30,878 nucleotides of DNA from a virus. Positions 16,545 to 24,379 of the stretch are shown piece after piece (position 1 is the stretch's first letter; every line of letters starts with the position of its first letter). The notes under the pieces are model-generated. The model ran no database searches. It was not told where the DNA came from and worked only from the letters and a program-made list of their open reading frames with translations. The position numbers and the translations under genes were made by a program. The stretch spans positions 1 through 30,878 of IMG/VR virus record IMGVR_UViG_3300050033_000072. The stretch is one strand, 5' to 3'.

Positions 16545-19500
16545 CAGCAGTTAGCGCACTTCCAGAAGGCTTCACGCGGGATTCTGAATCAGGCCAATTG
16601 CCTGAAGGATTCGCAAGGGATAGTGCCCCACAACCGGCCAACTCGGCTGCGTCGCCCAGCGTTGCCCTTCCTCAAATGTCGATGGTTGGAATGGCACAAC
16701 GGCGGCAGGACGCGGGCAAGGCCGCTTCTGAAGCTCTTAATTGGGCAGCGAAAACCGGCCTACCTATCCGGGATGGCATGGCCCGCGAACAGCGCAAGAT
16801 CGAACAGGCCAGAGAAAACGAACGCTTGCTTGCCGCCGACAAGCAGATTGCCGACGCACACAAGGCACAGCAGCAGCCGACCGTTTCGGCGTTGCCCGCA
16901 AGTATGACAACCGGGGCAGGTGTGGCCGGTATGTATGCCAAGGGCAACGGGATTGATGTTGTAGAACCCGCCAAAGAAAAAGGCGGCATTATTCAGCCTA
17001 CGTTGTCATGCCTGGAGTCAATGGGTACTACATTGGGTTCTGGTATCGCCAGTCTGGGAATAGGTATTGGATACGCAGGCGAACATTACCTAGCCCGTCC
17101 GATTCGAGACACCATTACGGATATTTGGAAAAATGTCGCTGGGCCGGAAATACAGATGAAGCCCGAAGCGCTCGCGAAGTGGCGAAGTGAACAAGGGCAA
17201 GATAAAGGCGTGCTAGAAAGCGATGTTGCTGAATCCGAGGCGTCAATGGGCGTTAAGGCTGGCCAACAGGCACTTGCCGCGAATCCGCAATCCATACCTG
17301 TCGAGATTGCCAACAAGCTGCTCGGTATTGCTCCGTGGATGGCCGAAGCCGCTATCCCCGTCATTGGCCTGCCGCTGGTGGCTGCAACAGCAGCGGGCAG
17401 CACAGCACAGGAAACTAAGGAACGCGGACGGGCGGCGGGCTGGTCAGACCAGCAAGCAGAGAATGCTTCGCTTGCCGCCGGCATCGCCGGTGCGGCGCTC
17501 ATGGTTATCCCGATGGGGAGTACGTTGCGATTGGCGCAAGGCGCTGAAGTCCGGCTTGGTGAATATATAGGTGAGGGCATCTTTCGGCAGATTTCGGCTG
17601 GTGTGCAACGCGCCCCAGCGGCGATTACAAAGAACGCATTGACTTTTGCGCTGGCCAACGGTGTGCAAGAGGGCATTGTGGAAGTGGCCTCTGGCGAACC
17701 CATCGACCTGGCAAGCATTTCGTCTTCGGCTATTTCAGGTGCGGAACAGGGCGGCTTACTTGGTGCCGCTGGCCACGCTCTTGGCACCATCGCCGACATA
17801 ACAAGGTTCCGTAAGGAAGTGAATGCGCCGAAGCCCGAAGTTCCCAAAGCAGAACCCGCCCCACCTGTTTCCAAAACGGAGACACCTGCCAAACCCGATA
17901 CGCCGGACGTCGTGATTGCCGCAACTGGTAACAAAACGAAACCGGTTGAAGGCGAAGCGAAGCCGAGTCTTACGTCTATCAAGAACCGCGTAGTCGACGA
18001 GGAACGCGCCCAGCGCGGCCTGCCGCCGATGGAAACGCTCTTGCGTCAAAAATGGGAAGATGCGAACGACAAGGCCGCTTCCGAGATGGACGCCAATCCG
18101 GCAAGGCTAAGCGGACTTATCCAGGAGCTTATCGACAAGCCAAGGCCGACCAGCGATGTTGAAGGAGCGATGCTTGACCGCGCACGGGTTGACCTAAACC
18201 ACACTCGAAGCAAGCTTTTGGAATCAGGCATTGCCGCACATGAAGCTGGCGACACTGGCGCCCTGGTACAAAACCGAATTCAACTATCAATAGTAAATGC
18301 AGACCTTGAAGCGGTCGATCAGGCGGGCAAGAATGCGGGGTCGGAACTTGGCCGAGGACTTGCTTTCCGCCGGGCAATGATGGCCGAGGACTACTCGCTT
18401 GTCTCCGTGGAACAACAGTGGCGAGCAGCGAACAGGTTTGAGCCGTTGCCCGAAGCGAAAATCGCCGAAATCAAGAGGCTCACAGATGAATTGACCACGC
18501 TTCAGGCGAAGTATGACGAGCATGTACGCCAGACCGAAGCCAATCAGCGAGCCGCCGCGATGCTTACGATCAAGGCTAGAACGCAAACGCCGCGAGCAGC
18601 AAACCCATCTGAACCGGCGTTTGGCGGGCGAAATCGAATCTTTACTCGCGAGCGAGCCGATGCTGCTAAGGCGGTGTTGGCGGAAAAGTTATCACAGTTG
18701 AATCTTGGCCTCGATCCAACATTACTGAAACCGCTCACAGAAGTTGGCGGGTATTATCTCGAAGCCGGCCTGCGTGAATTTGGAGCGTGGTCTAAGGCTG
18801 TCATGGAATCGCTTGGCGAACACGGCAAGAAGATCGAGCAATTCCTGCCAAGGATATTCGAGGAGGCCAGCAAAACTGAAACGGACACAAAACTGGCCGC
18901 AATAGGGGCCAAGATGGACAAGGCTAGTGCCGCTGGTAGGGTGCTGTTGGAACAGACAGGAAACTTACGCGAACTGGAACGCATGTTCGCCGAACAGGGC
19001 ATTACCGAACCTGGCCCGATGATAGATGCAGTCCACGATTTCCTTAAGGGCATTGAACCAGAGATAACCAAGCGCGATGTCTCTGACGCGCTTTCGGGTT
19101 ACGGCAAGTTCCGGCAGTTGAGCAAGGACGAGATTTCGGCCAGGATCCGGGATATCAATGGCCGGTTGCAGCAGATGGCGAAGCTTCAGGACATGGCCGA
19201 AGGAACCGCACCCGCCAAAACTGGGTTTGAACGGCGAACGCCAACCGACGCGGAACGCGAACTCATCAAGATGGTGAATGACGCCAAACGACAAGGCGGA
19301 TACAATACCCCCGATCCGGCTACGCAATTGAAATCGGCGCTCCAATCCCTCAAGACGCGGTGGACAAACCAACTTACCGACTTGACCAAGAAGCTTGACG
19401 AAGGTGATTTCTCTCGCAAGCCGCCCAAGTCGCCAGTTGAACTGGATAAAGAAGCCCAATCCCTAAAGGTAGCTGTCGAAGATGCTAAATCCAAAATTAA

Positions 19501-20863
19501 ACGTGGTGAACTGGAAATAGCGGCCAAGAACCGCACCAAGGCGGAAAAGACGCTCGATACTATCGTCAAGTGGCGGCGAGGTTTCGTTCTGTCAAGTCCT
19601 ATCGTTTTGGCCAAATTGACCTCGGCGGCTATAGAGCGCATGGTGTTTACGCCAATGGAACAGGTTGTTGGCGCTGGCCTGCGCAAATTGCCGGGCGTTC
19701 GCGATATTGCCGCTCGCGCTCCAAGTGAAGGCGGCGCTAGTATCCGAGTTGAGGCGAACGCAATAGCCGAGGGATTTTCCAAGGCCATGACAGATATCAG
19801 CAGTATGCTCAAGCATGGCGAAATGGATATCGGCAAACTCTATGGCAAGGAGCATTTTGACGTTGCGCCAAGCTTCATGGACTATATTGGCCGGTTGCAC
19901 GGTGCCTTAAAGACCGTGCCTAAACGCGCCGCATTTACTCGTTCGATGGCCTATCGAACAGAGGCGGCAATCCGCATGGGTCTTGATCCAACCGACCCAA
20001 TGGTTCAAGTTCGGCTATCCATTGAAGCCTACAAGGACGCCAACAGGTCAATCTTCCTTCAGGACAACTGGCTGACACAGCGATGGAAAAAGTTTACGTT
20101 GCCGACTATTGACAAGGCAACCGGCAAGGAGAAACTTGGCAGTAAGGTGTTCACAACTGCCGCGCGAGTCGCGTTGCCTATTGTCAGTATTCCAACCAAT
20201 ATCGTTGCCGAAACACTAACGTACACGTTTGGCACATTCACCGGCTCCGCGCGACTGGCCGCGGCCTTCATAAAGGGCATTGACACACTGAAGCCCGAAG
20301 AGGCCGATCTTATCATGCGACAACTCAAGAAGGGTTCGCTTGGCCTTGCGGCAATGGCGATAGGGTATTTCAATTCAGAGAACATTGGAGGCTATTATCA
20401 GCCTGGCGAGAAGCGGAAAGAAGGCGATGTCGCCGCCGACGAGGCCCGCGTGTTTGGCGTAACGATCCCGCGATATCTCATGCACCATCCTTTATTGATG
20501 ACGATGCAGATTGGTGCTACCGTTAAGCGGATAATGAATTCTAAATTGCGCAAGAGCGACGCGGAAAATCGGAGCGTTGTTGACGCTGGCGCTTCGGCGT
20601 TGTTAGGTTTGATTCAAGAAGTTCCGCTTGCCAAGGAAGGCGTTGATCTTGCCAAGCTTTTTGGCCCCGCCGCACAACGGGATCAGGTAGCACAAGACAC
20701 TATCAGATCGTTGTTGATTCCGGCAGCGTCGCAATGGACTGCCGGCAAACTCGACACGGACGCTCAAGGTAAGCCCATCAAGCGAAAGGCTACAACACTC
20801 AAACAAGCACTAGAAGAAGGCATACCCGGCCTTCGGTCGAATGTGCCAAGAAAGAAGCCATAA
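16541..20863 (+). CDS. large internal virion protein (T7 gp16-like)
   Basis: 1440 residues from the ATG at 16541, which overlaps the upstream stop; a GTG at 16529 would add four residues. Two tandem LPEGFxRDS motifs open the protein. Hydrophobic segments lie at about 161-180, 262-284 and 310-327, and a further set near 1180-1240 (RVALPIVSIPTNIVAETL) and 1260-1275. Long charged helices fill the middle. The C-terminal AYKDANRSIFLQDNW and following hydrophobic block resemble the end domains of large polyvalent phage proteins. T7 gp16 carries an N-terminal transglycosylase; I see no such active-site motif here. Expected role: ejection of core proteins and DNA across the cell envelope. Confidence 0.8.
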   Translation: MTAVSALPEGFTRDSESGQLPEGFARDSAPQPANSAASPSVALPQMSMVGMAQRRQDAGKAASEALNWAAKTGLPIRDGMAREQRKIEQARENERLLAADKQIADAHKAQQQPTVSALPASMTTGAGVAGMYAKGNGIDVVEPAKEKGGIIQPTLSCLESMGTTLGSGIASLGIGIGYAGEHYLARPIRDTITDIWKNVAGPEIQMKPEALAKWRSEQGQDKGVLESDVAESEASMGVKAGQQALAANPQSIPVEIANKLLGIAPWMAEAAIPVIGLPLVAATAAGSTAQETKERGRAAGWSDQQAENASLAAGIAGAALMVIPMGSTLRLAQGAEVRLGEYIGEGIFRQISAGVQRAPAAITKNALTFALANGVQEGIVEVASGEPIDLASISSSAISGAEQGGLLGAAGHALGTIADITRFRKEVNAPKPEVPKAEPAPPVSKTETPAKPDTPDVVIAATGNKTKPVEGEAKPSLTSIKNRVVDEERAQRGLPPMETLLRQKWEDANDKAASEMDANPARLSGLIQELIDKPRPTSDVEGAMLDRARVDLNHTRSKLLESGIAAHEAGDTGALVQNRIQLSIVNADLEAVDQAGKNAGSELGRGLAFRRAMMAEDYSLVSVEQQWRAANRFEPLPEAKIAEIKRLTDELTTLQAKYDEHVRQTEANQRAAAMLTIKARTQTPRAANPSEPAFGGRNRIFTRERADAAKAVLAEKLSQLNLGLDPTLLKPLTEVGGYYLEAGLREFGAWSKAVMESLGEHGKKIEQFLPRIFEEASKTETDTKLAAIGAKMDKASAAGRVLLEQTGNLRELERMFAEQGITEPGPMIDAVHDFLKGIEPEITKRDVSDALSGYGKFRQLSKDEISARIRDINGRLQQMAKLQDMAEGTAPAKTGFERRTPTDAERELIKMVNDAKRQGGYNTPDPATQLKSALQSLKTRWTNQLTDLTKKLDEGDFSRKPPKSPVELDKEAQSLKVAVEDAKSKIKRGELEIAAKNRTKAEKTLDTIVKWRRGFVLSSPIVLAKLTSAAIERMVFTPMEQVVGAGLRKLPGVRDIAARAPSEGGASIRVEANAIAEGFSKAMTDISSMLKHGEMDIGKLYGKEHFDVAPSFMDYIGRLHGALKTVPKRAAFTRSMAYRTEAAIRMGLDPTDPMVQVRLSIEAYKDANRSIFLQDNWLTQRWKKFTLPTIDKATGKEKLGSKVFTTAARVALPIVSIPTNIVAETLTYTFGTFTGSARLAAAFIKGIDTLKPEEADLIMRQLKKGSLGLAAMAIGYFNSENIGGYYQPGEKRKEGDVAADEARVFGVTIPRYLMHHPLLMTMQIGATVKRIMNSKLRKSDAENRSVVDAGASALLGLIQEVPLAKEGVDLAKLFGPAAQRDQVAQDTIRSLLIPAASQWTAGKLDTDAQGKPIKRKATTLKQALEEGIPGLRSNVPRKKP

Positions 20864-20890
20864 CCGCCTCGCAAGGGCAAAGGAGATACG

Positions 20891-21697
20891 ATGAAACTTT
20901 CAGGAATCGGATTCATTGGCGCGGCGATCATGCTGTGCATCCTGCTCGCGGGGTGCTCCGGCCTATCCGCCAATTCAGCCATGACGACGCAGATTCAGGC
21001 CGTCGCCTCTACCGCCGGGGCGAACGTTGCGACGACTCAACCGGCCAGTGGGCTGGCCGTGAACGCCGCCGGATTCGCTGCCATCTACGCCAACACCACG
21101 GCTAACATTTTCGCCAGCAAGGGCGTCCACGCTGACGCCACGTTCTACGTTGGAATCATGGCCAATTCCGCAATCGCCGATGCGATTCTGGCCGACGCGC
21201 AGGCGGGCAAGCTGACCGCCGATCAGATGCAGACGGACTTGACGCTGGAGGCCCGGCTTGCGGGCAACATGGTCTACCAATTGAACGCTGTGGCAATCCC
21301 CGCTGCGTCGGCCAAGAGCCTGCCTAAGGCGAAGGTGAAGGTTATCCTGCCGCCGCTGAAGGCCAGCACGGGGGCCGACATCAACTCGATAATCGCGTCC
21401 CTGCCCTCTGCGCTGCGCCCCTGGGCCACCGAATACCTGCCCGTTCTGCTGCGACTGGGTGCGTCCGAGACTGACGCCATGATTGCTCTGCTTATTTCCG
21501 GCGATGAGAACACGCCCTACCGGGTGGCCCTGTCAGCCATGACGGTGACGGAGCGGCAGGCGGAATTGTCAAATCGTGTCGTGGTTGACGTGGCAAACAC
21601 GAACGTAAATGCCCAGAACGTGCAGGCTGAACGGGCGGCGGCTACGGCGCTTGCGAGCCTTGGCCTGTCGCTGGTGCTTGGATTGATTGGACTATGA
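20891..21697 (+). CDS. lipoprotein with C-terminal hydrophobic tail
   Basis: 268 residues. A clear lipoprotein signal peptide ends in LLAGC, giving lipidation at C22, with Ser at +2, which in Gram-negatives favours the outer membrane. The mature part is Ala-rich and helical. The last about 18 residues (ASLGLSLVLGLIGL) are hydrophobic and could insert in a membrane. A lipid anchor at one end and a membrane segment at the other is the layout of phage u-spanins, with about 225 residues between, enough to cross the periplasm. A host-surface or superinfection-exclusion lipoprotein is an alternative. AAAGGAGA precedes the start; its stop overlaps the next gene. Confidence 0.7.
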   Translation: MKLSGIGFIGAAIMLCILLAGCSGLSANSAMTTQIQAVASTAGANVATTQPASGLAVNAAGFAAIYANTTANIFASKGVHADATFYVGIMANSAIADAILADAQAGKLTADQMQTDLTLEARLAGNMVYQLNAVAIPAASAKSLPKAKVKVILPPLKASTGADINSIIASLPSALRPWATEYLPVLLRLGASETDAMIALLISGDENTPYRVALSAMTVTERQAELSNRVVVDVANTNVNAQNVQAERAAATALASLGLSLVLGLIGL

Positions 21698-22020
21698 GAA
21701 CCGCCAACGACAACATGATCGACCTGGCCTGCTTCGCCTTCGCCGTGCTGATTGTGCTGGCATTGGCGGGCTGCCAGGGCGTCCAGGTTGGCTCCAAGAA
21801 CGCTCCGGCGGTGCAGGTAGGCTCAACGTCCCGCCCCGTGCTCGAAATGGCAACCACGCAGCCCCTGGTGGCCGTGACAACCCCTGTGGCAGTCAATATC
21901 CCGTCGATGGCCATCCCCGCCGCCCTGTTCGGCGGCATATTCGGCAGTCTAGTACTCGTCGGAATCGTCCTGGGCGTCCAGCGGCAACACTCGCTGGCGA
22001 TGAAAAGAGGAAGATTATGA
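21694..22020 (+). CDS. second lipoprotein with C-terminal membrane segment (u-spanin-like)
   Basis: 108 residues. A hydrophobic leader ends in the lipobox LALAGC (C27, Gln at +2). A second membrane segment follows at about 72-95 (AIPAALFGGIFGSLVLVGIV), then a short basic tail (QRQHSLAMKRGRL). This topology, outer-membrane lipid plus inner-membrane segment in one small protein, is that of unimolecular spanins such as T1 gp11, which fuse the two membranes in the last step of lysis. The spacer of about 45 residues is short for that task. The start overlaps the preceding stop (ATGA) and the stop overlaps the next start, so it is part of one tight operon. Confidence 0.65.
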   Translation: MRTANDNMIDLACFAFAVLIVLALAGCQGVQVGSKNAPAVQVGSTSRPVLEMATTQPLVAVTTPVAVNIPSMAIPAALFGGIFGSLVLVGIVLGVQRQHSLAMKRGRL

Positions 22021-22778
22021 ACCCCATGAAGCTATTCAAGCGCGGTCTGAAACCCCACAGCATTTGGCACCGCCGCCTATTCATGTCGCGGTACATGGAC
22101 GTGCGGACGGCGCTTAACACGCTGCCGGTCGCCCCACCGTCGCTAGACCTGGGCAAGGGCGTCGAATACGATATGCAGGACAACGACGTAGTGGGCGATT
22201 GCGGCCCCGCAGCATACGTCCACGCAAGCCAGACGTGGAAGGCCCGCAACGGCAATATGACGCTGCCGGAACTTGACGAGGCATTGCACCTCTACATGTT
22301 GTCCACCGGTTACGACCCGACCCAGATCGACGCCCACGGCAACAACCCCACCGATCAGGGTGTTGACCCGTTCACCTTCTGTGATTGGCTCAAAACCCAC
22401 GGATACATCGCGGCCTGGGCGGAAGTCGATCACTCCCAGCTTGTGCCACAGTGCATCAACACCTTCGGCGGCCTGCTGACGGCGGTTCACCTGCCCGACA
22501 ACGCCGATCAGCAGTTCACCGAGATTCACGCCTGGCAATATGTCGGGATGCACCCCGACCCCAACGATGGCCATTTCATCTACGAGGCCGGCTACGACGC
22601 CAACGGCGACGGGCACGTGGTGACCTGGGGTGCGGAGATACCCGCCGACGCCGCCTGGCTGAAGCATTGCGTCATTCTGCGCATCGCGGTATTCTCGGAC
22701 GATCAGTTGAACGAAGAGGGCTTGAACGTCCTGGGTTTGAACGGCGCGCAACTCCTGGCCGACAACGCGGCACTGTAG
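22017..22778 (+). CDS. papain-like (C39-like fold) protein, possible cysteine peptidase
   Basis: 253 residues from the ATG overlapping the previous stop, with AGAGGAAG upstream. The block NDVVGDCGPAAYVHA places a cysteine (C62) at the start of a helix, as in papain-like folds. The later DGHFIYEAGYDANGDGHVVT supplies a histidine (H186) followed by strands, and TWGAEI closes it. I recognise this pattern (NDxxGDC...H.VxxxGYD...TWG) from a widespread family of papain-fold proteins in bacteria and phages with no settled function. Position between lipoproteins and a holin-like gene makes a role in peptidoglycan or envelope cleavage at lysis attractive, but this is inference. Confidence 0.65.
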   Translation: MNPMKLFKRGLKPHSIWHRRLFMSRYMDVRTALNTLPVAPPSLDLGKGVEYDMQDNDVVGDCGPAAYVHASQTWKARNGNMTLPELDEALHLYMLSTGYDPTQIDAHGNNPTDQGVDPFTFCDWLKTHGYIAAWAEVDHSQLVPQCINTFGGLLTAVHLPDNADQQFTEIHAWQYVGMHPDPNDGHFIYEAGYDANGDGHVVTWGAEIPADAAWLKHCVILRIAVFSDDQLNEEGLNVLGLNGAQLLADNAAL

Positions 22779-22812
22779 GTTATCAGGTAGCTTGTCAGGT
22801 AGGTTATCAGGT
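22776..22812 (+). repeat. three tandem 12-bp direct repeats
   Basis: TAGGTTATCAGG (22776), TAGCTTGTCAGG (22788) and TAGGTTATCAGG (22800) lie head to tail, starting on the stop codon of the papain-like gene and ending just before the next ribosome-binding site. They may bind a regulator or be the product of slippage. Confidence 0.8.
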
Positions 22813-22826
22813 TTGAAAGGACGATC

Positions 22827-23003
22827 ATGGATAACGTAGGCTGGATTTGCCCAAAATGCGGTGCGAGTAATTCGCCAAGCGTACAACAATGCGCGTGCAG
22901 CACGATTCAGGTTGTCCCGTGGAAACCGAGTCCGTGGGAAGTGGTGCCAAGGCAACCAACCACGACGACGCCGTTGCCGGAGTGGCCGATTATTACCTGC
23001 TGA
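22827..23003 (+). CDS. small zinc-ribbon protein
   Basis: 58 residues. C8xxC11 ([10 protein letters not shown]) and C22xC24 form a likely zinc-binding knuckle at the N-terminus, followed by a proline/tryptophan-rich tail. The ribosome-binding site and leader TGAAAGGACGATC are identical to those of the next gene, where the 16 bases up to and including ATG are the same. The zinc fold suggests binding of nucleic acid or protein; no specific family is recognised. Confidence 0.65.
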   Translation: MDNVGWICPKCGASNSPSVQQCACSTIQVVPWKPSPWEVVPRQPTTTTPLPEWPIITC

Positions 23004-23013
23004 AAGGACGATC

Positions 23014-23244
23014 ATGCAAAACGCATTCGACTGGCTGAAACTGAACGGCCCCCGAATCTACGGGGCGATGATCGCAGCAGACTTTGCCGCCCGCTCCCAG
23101 GGCTGGCATGAGCCTGTCTGGGTTGCAGCTACGCTGGCTGGACTGGGCGTCCTGCTGGCGGGTACTGCGGCAACCGTCGCCGGCGTGAAGTACGGCGTGC
23201 GCCTACTGTCGCCCCCGAAACTGGCCCGCAAGCGAACCAAATAG
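23014..23244 (+). CDS. small membrane protein, holin candidate
   Basis: 76 residues. One clear membrane segment at about 35-58 (VAATLAGLGVLLAGTAATVAG) follows an amphipathic N-terminal region, and the C-terminus is strongly basic (LARKRTK). Size, basic tail and position at the end of a cassette with lipoproteins and a papain-like enzyme suit a holin, which makes the timed hole in the inner membrane. Single-segment holins exist, but small membrane proteins of other function look the same. Starts after the duplicated GAAAGGACGATC leader and is followed by a strong terminator. Confidence 0.55.
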   Translation: MQNAFDWLKLNGPRIYGAMIAADFAARSQGWHEPVWVAATLAGLGVLLAGTAATVAGVKYGVRLLSPPKLARKRTK

Positions 23245-23252
23245 TATTCCCC

Positions 23253-23323
23253 GCGCCGTGCCCCCGGCGCTTACCCGCCCCTGCATCGGGTTCGTCCCCT
23301 TTCCCGGTGCAGGGGTAAATTTT
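23253..23323 (+). terminator. tandem hairpins with rho-independent terminator
   Basis: First a perfect GCGCCG/CGGCGC hairpin with a 6-base loop (23253-23270). Then a 13-bp stem, CCCCTGCATCGGG (23278-23290) with CCCGGTGCAGGGG (23303-23315), broken only by one T-G pair, followed by TAAATTTT. This closes the late operon. Confidence 0.85.
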
Positions 23324-23333
23324 CGGAATTTCC

Positions 23334-23362
23334 TTGACGAATTGTCGGGGGCGTGATTAAAT
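23334..23362 (+). promoter_or_regulatory. sigma70-type promoter of the non-coding region
   Basis: TTGACG (23334-23339), a 17-base spacer and TTAAAT (23357-23362), preceded by TG one base before the -10 (extended -10). Five of six bases match consensus in each box. It sits just after the late terminator, so it begins a separate transcript at about 23369. Confidence 0.75.
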
Positions 23363-23369
23363 AGCTTCA

Positions 23370-23903
23370 GGTGCGGCTAGTTACCGCGCCAGAAGTGTTT
23401 AGGAACTATGACGACAATTAAATACAATCTTGACAGCTTCAACCGGCCCGTCATGGCCGCTAGCGCTTCTGATCAAACTAGACTACAGCCAGGGAAACCT
23501 GGCTGTTTGTCTATTCAGGCTGAACGGCACGTCGGTTCAACTCCGGCGACAGCCTATCCAAGTTGCAAAGCCCATAGGAGCGTAACAACCCGTGGTGGGA
23601 TTGGTGGAGCGGCCTTCACGGACGCCAGTTTAGCACACAGAGTCTCCTTGGGAACGCCCACAATGACTACCTTACCGCCGTGTGCGGTCCATCGTCAAAG
23701 TGGTGTCCTTCCGACCGTGGCTCCTTTACGCTGCATATCTTGTAGGCAAACTCCAACTTTTCGTGTTTTTGCTTGCACAAGCTTCTTGCGCTCGGACTCG
23801 TCATCCTGCACCCAGTTGACAAGAGCCTAGAGACAACGTAGCCGGCATGATGCAGACAATGGTGAACGGGATGGTGGACAGAGAAGGGTCTTGTTGTTTC
23901 TTA
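23370..23903 (+). ncRNA. candidate large structured non-coding RNA
   Basis: About 530 bases with a strong promoter in front and no convincing protein. Structure is visible by eye. A 5' hairpin GGTGCGG/CCGCGCC lies at 23370-23387. A long hairpin at 23479-23513 has an 8-bp stem closed by a GAAA tetraloop plus a 5-bp outer helix. An element at 23517-23556 has a T-arm with loop TTCAACT and 5-bp stem, closed by AGGCTG/CAGCCT. Further pieces are a small hairpin ACCGC/GCGGT near 23673, a long-range pairing AGCGTAA (23579) with TTACGCT (23726), and a closing helix ACAAGAGCC (23819) with GGGTCTTGT (23886) followed by TTGTTTCTT, which may be the terminator. Size and phage context resemble GOLLD/ROOL-class RNAs; identity is not established. 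Confidence 0.55.
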
Positions 23904-23981
23904 AGGTTGAGGTTCCCTGAAGCTTAGCCACTTCTATTCTTACTCCAGCAGCCCGGCGGCGCGGATCAGCGGGCCGGTCGA

Positions 23982-24254
23982 TCATTCGCCTTTCGCCGCC
24001 GCGATGGCGGCGTCAGTCAATTCAAGGGCGGGGGATAATCCCCTATTGCCATTGAGTGCCGCCGTGCGCATGGCCTCCAGTGCCGCCAGCATCGCGTCGA
24101 AGTTGTTCCAGCAGTGGGCCAAGCCCTTCGCGTCGGCGGGCCTGCCGAACATACTATCGTTATCGCGGTCAATGATCGGCGGATTGAATGCCACGGTCGC
24201 CCAGCCCAGGCGATTGGGTTTGCCTACGATTACTTCGATTGGTGTGTGTTCCAT
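23982..24254 (-). CDS. small phage protein of unknown function
   Basis: 90 residues on the minus strand from the ATG at 24254, with GAAAGGAAA as ribosome-binding site; an upstream start at 24305 lacks one. The C-terminal half (FDAMLAALEAMRTAALNG then PALELTDAAIAAAKGE) has the pattern of short early-region phage proteins seen in many genomes without known function. It is one of only two minus-strand genes in the window, has its own promoter, and points toward the structured RNA region. After its TGA stop the same frame continues for 12 sense codons to a TAA, reading STGPLIRAAGLLE. Confidence 0.6.
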   Translation of the reverse strand: MEHTPIEVIVGKPNRLGWATVAFNPPIIDRDNDSMFGRPADAKGLAHCWNNFDAMLAALEAMRTAALNGNRGLSPALELTDAAIAAAKGE

Positions 24255-24277
24255 GATTTTCCTTTCGGTATGCCAGC

Positions 24278-24305
24278 ATTGTACCGCCGCCGGGCGGGGA
24301 CGCAA
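24278..24305 (-). promoter_or_regulatory. promoter of the minus-strand gene
   Basis: On the minus strand TTGCGT (24305-24300), a 16-base GC-rich spacer and TACAAT (24283-24278). The -10 box is close to consensus and lies about 24 bases before the start codon. Confidence 0.5.
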
Positions 24306-24310
24306 GGGGG

Positions 24311-24322
24311 AAATAATTATTT
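24311..24322. promoter_or_regulatory. 12-bp palindrome between divergent promoters (operator candidate)
   Basis: AAATAATTATTT is a perfect palindrome lying between the minus-strand promoter and the promoter of the ribbon-helix-helix-like gene. It stands out as AT-only in a GC-rich genome. Binding by the adjacent regulator is an inference. Confidence 0.4.
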
Positions 24323-24344
24323 TACCGAAATTAAAGAATTACGC

Positions 24345-24372
24345 TTGACGGGCCGATAAGATGTGGTAAGGT
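24345..24372 (+). promoter_or_regulatory. promoter of the ribbon-helix-helix-like gene
   Basis: TTGACG (24345-24350), a 16-base spacer and TAAGGT (24367-24372), with TG one base upstream of the -10 as in the promoter at 23334. The predicted transcription start falls almost on the ATG at 24380, so the message may be leaderless or nearly so. Confidence 0.45.
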
Positions 24373-24379
24373 GACAAGC

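Noticed and set aside
23408-23830. 140-codon + strand open frame inside the structured region
   Set aside because: Apart from the first 20 or so residues the translation has no protein-like pattern (many S, T, R, P and C), while several RNA helices cross it. It is kept only as a reservation against the RNA call.
23370-23903. Group I intron or tmRNA
   Set aside because: The usual group I core sequences were not found. A T-arm is present but no matching 5' acceptor half and no alanine-tag reading frame could be placed, so neither name is justified by eye.
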